DNA of 16,134 bases, taken from JALOAD01 sp023228995 [NCBI: Candidatus Muiribacterium halophilum] (GTDB lineage Bacteria > Muiribacteriota > Muiribacteriia > Muiribacteriales). Of the stretch, positions 13,455 through 16,134 are shown piece after piece. Position 1 is the first letter of the stretch. Every line of letters starts with the position of its first letter. The position numbers and the translations under genes were made by a program. The notes under the pieces were generated by a model. That model saw nothing but the letters and a program-made list of their open reading frames with translations, was not told the DNA's origin and did no database searches. The stretch spans positions 1-16,134 of the forward strand of contig JALOAD010000067.1 of the NCBI GenBank assembly GCA_023228995.1, in the 5' to 3' direction.

Positions 13455-16052
13455 TTAATTAAAAAGATTTTTATATGTTTCTTCAAGTTTGTTTTTTTGT
13501 TCTGTAAATTTAACAAGTTTTTCTTTTTCAGCATTAACAAGTTCTTCAGGAGCTTTTTCAATAAATTTTTTATTAGCAAGCATATTTTCAGCTCTTTTTA
13601 TTTCATTTACAAGTTTTTTTATATCGCCTTCAAGCCTGTTTTTTTCTTCATCCATATTAATATGTTCAGATAAATCAACTAAAATTTCAAGATTATCAAT
13701 TACAATTTTTGAATATTTTTTTTCATCAGCAATATCTTCTTGTTTTATTTCACATCCTGAAAAATACTCAACATTAAAGATAGTTTGAGAATTCATTTTA
13801 CCTGGTTTTATAATTACAGGAAGTTTTACACTTCTTTTAATATTTGAATTTGCTTTAAGATTTCTGATTTCTTTTGAAATATTCTGAACTAAAGCAAAAT
13901 CTTTTTCTTCCTGTGAAAAAACAAGTTTTTCATTAAATTCAGGATATTTAACATCTACAAGATATTTTTTTTCTTTTGTAAGATGATTATGAATTTCTTC
14001 AGTAATAAATGGCATTACAGGATGAAGAAGCCTTAAAGCATTGTCAAGAACAAAACAAGCTACCTTCATCTTTTCACTATTTTTTTTATCACCATAAATA
14101 TAAGGTTTTATACCTTCAATATACCAATCACAAAAATCATCCCACATAAATTCATATAATGATTTACTCATAATATCAAATCTAAAATTATCAACAGCAT
14201 CTCTTGCAGTTTTAATTACTAAATTAAGTTTTGAAAGTATAAATTTATCCTGCATATCAAGTTTGCTATATGAAAAATCAGTATTATATTCTTCTAAATT
14301 TGAAATAACAAATCTTGAAGCATTCCATAATTTATTTGCAAAATTTCTACCAATTAAAAATTTATCATCTGATAAAAATACATCCTGACCCTGAGCTGTT
14401 ATTACCATTAAAGTAAATCTTAAAGCATCAGCACCATATTCATCAATAATCTTTAATGGATCAATAACATTTCCTAAAGATTTACTCATTTTTCTACCAC
14501 TTTCATCTCTTACTGTCCCTGTTAAAAAAACATTAGAAAAAGGTTTTTTACCAACAAATTCATAACCACTCATTATCATACGAGCAACCCAGAAAAAAAG
14601 TATTTCAGGAGCTGTTACAAGGGTTGAAGTAGGATAATAATAATCTATATTTTCTTTATTATCAGGCCAACCTAAAGTAGAAAGCGGCCATAAAGCAGAT
14701 GAAAACCACGTATCAAGAACATCTTCATCCTGTCGTATATTTTTACTTCCACATTTACATTTTTGCACTTTTTCTGAACTTACTATTATTTCATCACAAT
14801 CATCACAATAATAAACAGGAATCCTGTGTCCCCACCAAATCTGTCTTGATACACACCAATCACGAATATTATACATCCAATCAAGAAAAACTTTTTTCCA
14901 TCTTTCAGGAGTAAAAGTAATTTCTCCGCTTTCCACAGCTTCTATAGCTTTTTTAGCCAAGGGTTTCATATTAACAAACCACTGTTTAGAAAGATATGGT
15001 TCAACTACAGTGTGACATCTATAACAATGACCAACATTATGTTCATGCTCTTCAGTTTTGATAAGTTCACCACTTTTTTCAAGAATTGATATTACTTTTT
15101 TTCTAGCATCAAATCTATCCATCCCATCAAATATATCACCAGCATTACTGTTCATTTTACCTTTTTCATCCATTACTAAAACAGGTTCAAGATTATGTCT
15201 TTTGCCCATTTCAAAATCATTCGGATCATGAGCTGGAGTTACTTTTACAGCACCTGTTCCAAATTCTTTATCAACATATTCATCAAATATAACATCTAAT
15301 TCTTTGTTTAATATAGGAAGAATTAGTTTTTTACCTTTAAGATAAGTATATCTTTCATCATGAGGATTAAATGCAACAGCGACATCACCAAACATAGTTT
15401 CTGGTCTAGTTGTTGCGACAATTATAAAATCTTCTGAATCTTTTATTTTATATTTAACATGATATAATTTACCTGGAAGTTTTTCATGTTCACTTTCTTC
15501 ATCAGACAACGCAGTTTCACATCTAGGACACCAGTTTATTATATAATTTCCACGATAAAGAAGACCTTTATTGTAATAATTTTGAAATGCATGAAAAACA
15601 GCTTTGGATAATCCTTCATCCATTGTAAATCTTTCTCTATCCCAATCACATGAACAACCAAGTTTTTTAAGCTGATCAACTATATAATTTCCATGATGTT
15701 CTTTCCATTCCCAGACTTCTTTTAAAAAATCTTCTCTACCAACATCGTATCTAGTTTTACCTTCTTTTGCCAATTTTCTCTCAACAACATTCTGAGTTGC
15801 AATACCAGCATGATCTGTTCCTGGTATCCAACAAGAGTTCATATTTGTCATTTTTTTATATCTTATAAGAATATCCTGATAAGTATTATTAAGAGCATGA
15901 CCCATATGTAATACACCAGTTATATTTGGAGGTGGAATAACAACAACATAAGGGTCCTTACCGTTATTTATTTCTGAATGTGAGACTTTATTATCAAGCC
16001 AATCCTTTAATAATTTTTTTTCATATTGCTTCGGATCGTATTTTGTATCCAT
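13455..16052 (-). CDS. valS: Valyl-tRNA synthetase (class I)
   Basis: ValRS charges tRNA-Val and edits mischarged threonine. The sequence shows the HIGH-type motif HMGH (residues 49-52, PNITGVLHMGHALN) and WIPGTDHAGIATQ. The connective editing domain contains ATTRPETMFGDVAVA and the AHDPNDF segment. A CxxC pair (YYCDDCDE) is followed by CKC, then DTWFSSALWPLSTLGWP and KMSKS (521-525). An anticodon-binding helical domain follows, and about 65 C-terminal residues form the ValRS coiled-coil arm (EEKNRLEGDIKKLVNEIKRA). Length is 865 residues, typical. The start is the ATG at 16050-16052, because AGAGAGG (16058-16064) precedes it; an earlier in-frame ATG at 16088 has no such site. tyrS follows 15 bases after the stop. 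Confidence 0.97.
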   Translation of the reverse strand: MDTKYDPKQYEKKLLKDWLDNKVSHSEINNGKDPYVVVIPPPNITGVLHMGHALNNTYQDILIRYKKMTNMNSCWIPGTDHAGIATQNVVERKLAKEGKTRYDVGREDFLKEVWEWKEHHGNYIVDQLKKLGCSCDWDRERFTMDEGLSKAVFHAFQNYYNKGLLYRGNYIINWCPRCETALSDEESEHEKLPGKLYHVKYKIKDSEDFIIVATTRPETMFGDVAVAFNPHDERYTYLKGKKLILPILNKELDVIFDEYVDKEFGTGAVKVTPAHDPNDFEMGKRHNLEPVLVMDEKGKMNSNAGDIFDGMDRFDARKKVISILEKSGELIKTEEHEHNVGHCYRCHTVVEPYLSKQWFVNMKPLAKKAIEAVESGEITFTPERWKKVFLDWMYNIRDWCVSRQIWWGHRIPVYYCDDCDEIIVSSEKVQKCKCGSKNIRQDEDVLDTWFSSALWPLSTLGWPDNKENIDYYYPTSTLVTAPEILFFWVARMIMSGYEFVGKKPFSNVFLTGTVRDESGRKMSKSLGNVIDPLKIIDEYGADALRFTLMVITAQGQDVFLSDDKFLIGRNFANKLWNASRFVISNLEEYNTDFSYSKLDMQDKFILSKLNLVIKTARDAVDNFRFDIMSKSLYEFMWDDFCDWYIEGIKPYIYGDKKNSEKMKVACFVLDNALRLLHPVMPFITEEIHNHLTKEKKYLVDVKYPEFNEKLVFSQEEKDFALVQNISKEIRNLKANSNIKRSVKLPVIIKPGKMNSQTIFNVEYFSGCEIKQEDIADEKKYSKIVIDNLEILVDLSEHINMDEEKNRLEGDIKKLVNEIKRAENMLANKKFIEKAPEELVNAEKEKLVKFTEQKNKLEETYKNLFN

Positions 16053-16134
16053 ATTTACCTCTCTAAAAACAAAATTTATTAAAAACATCTATTTAGAACA
16101 CTATATTAATTATAAAATTCTATAAAATCAATTA
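16053..16134 (-). promoter_or_regulatory. valS upstream region with a candidate -10 box
   Basis: These 82 bases hold the valS ribosome site and a TATAAT on the minus strand at 16109-16114. The matching -35 box would fall across the window edge, so the promoter cannot be confirmed. Whether a longer leader or T-box lies further upstream cannot be judged. Confidence 0.3.

Noticed and set aside
16053-16088. ATG at 16086-16088 as the valS start
   Set aside because: No ribosome site precedes it, and the AGAGAGG for the ATG at 16052 would lie inside the extra codons.

Overview
This is an AT-rich bacterial window (clearly under about 35% GC by eye) packed with genes that use the standard code, with TGA as a real stop. 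The host looks like a low-GC bacterium with a complex envelope. It encodes the deoxyxylulose-type vitamin B6 enzyme PdxJ, sigma-54, a secreted SLH-domain protein and a lipoprotein. I cannot place it at species level. A poorly cultured low-GC diderm-like phylum would fit, but that is a guess.

Layout. From 5708 leftward runs a minus-strand operon pdxJ-glmS-rpoN-tsaE-tsaB-tsaD, with gaps of 2 to 5 bases or overlaps of 4 to 20 bases. It joins pyridoxal phosphate synthesis, amino-sugar synthesis for the cell wall, an alternative sigma factor and the t6A tRNA-modification enzymes. tsaD runs off the left edge and tsaB is only about half the usual length. Back-to-back promoters at 5736-5799 separate this operon from the only plus-strand gene, a TPR protein carrying three cold-shock domains (5807-7243), which appears to be read from a leaderless transcript.

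From 11185 leftward runs a second minus-strand cluster: a HEAT-repeat protein, a protein with two Myb/SANT-like repeats plus a PcrA/UvrD-type C-terminal Tudor-like domain, an exported protein with two carboxypeptidase-regulatory-like domains, and an exported SLH-domain protein. The last two overlap by 4 bases. A good promoter at 11303-11331 precedes the cluster, and a pair of identical palindromes lies in its leader. A bidirectional hairpin terminator (11336-11366) separates it from a lipoprotein gene resembling DUF4382.

The right end holds valS followed by tyrS (minus strand), then a repeat-rich spacer at about 12121-12240 before the lipoprotein gene. Most genes have clear Shine-Dalgarno (SD) sites, and these move several starts inward from the longest possible reading frame. 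No CRISPR, tRNA, rRNA or insertion sequence was seen. The most unusual items are the TPR plus triple cold-shock protein, the double-Myb/Tudor-like protein, the minimal TsaB, the paired palindromes in the HEAT operon leader, and the GTGAAA-type intergenic repeats.
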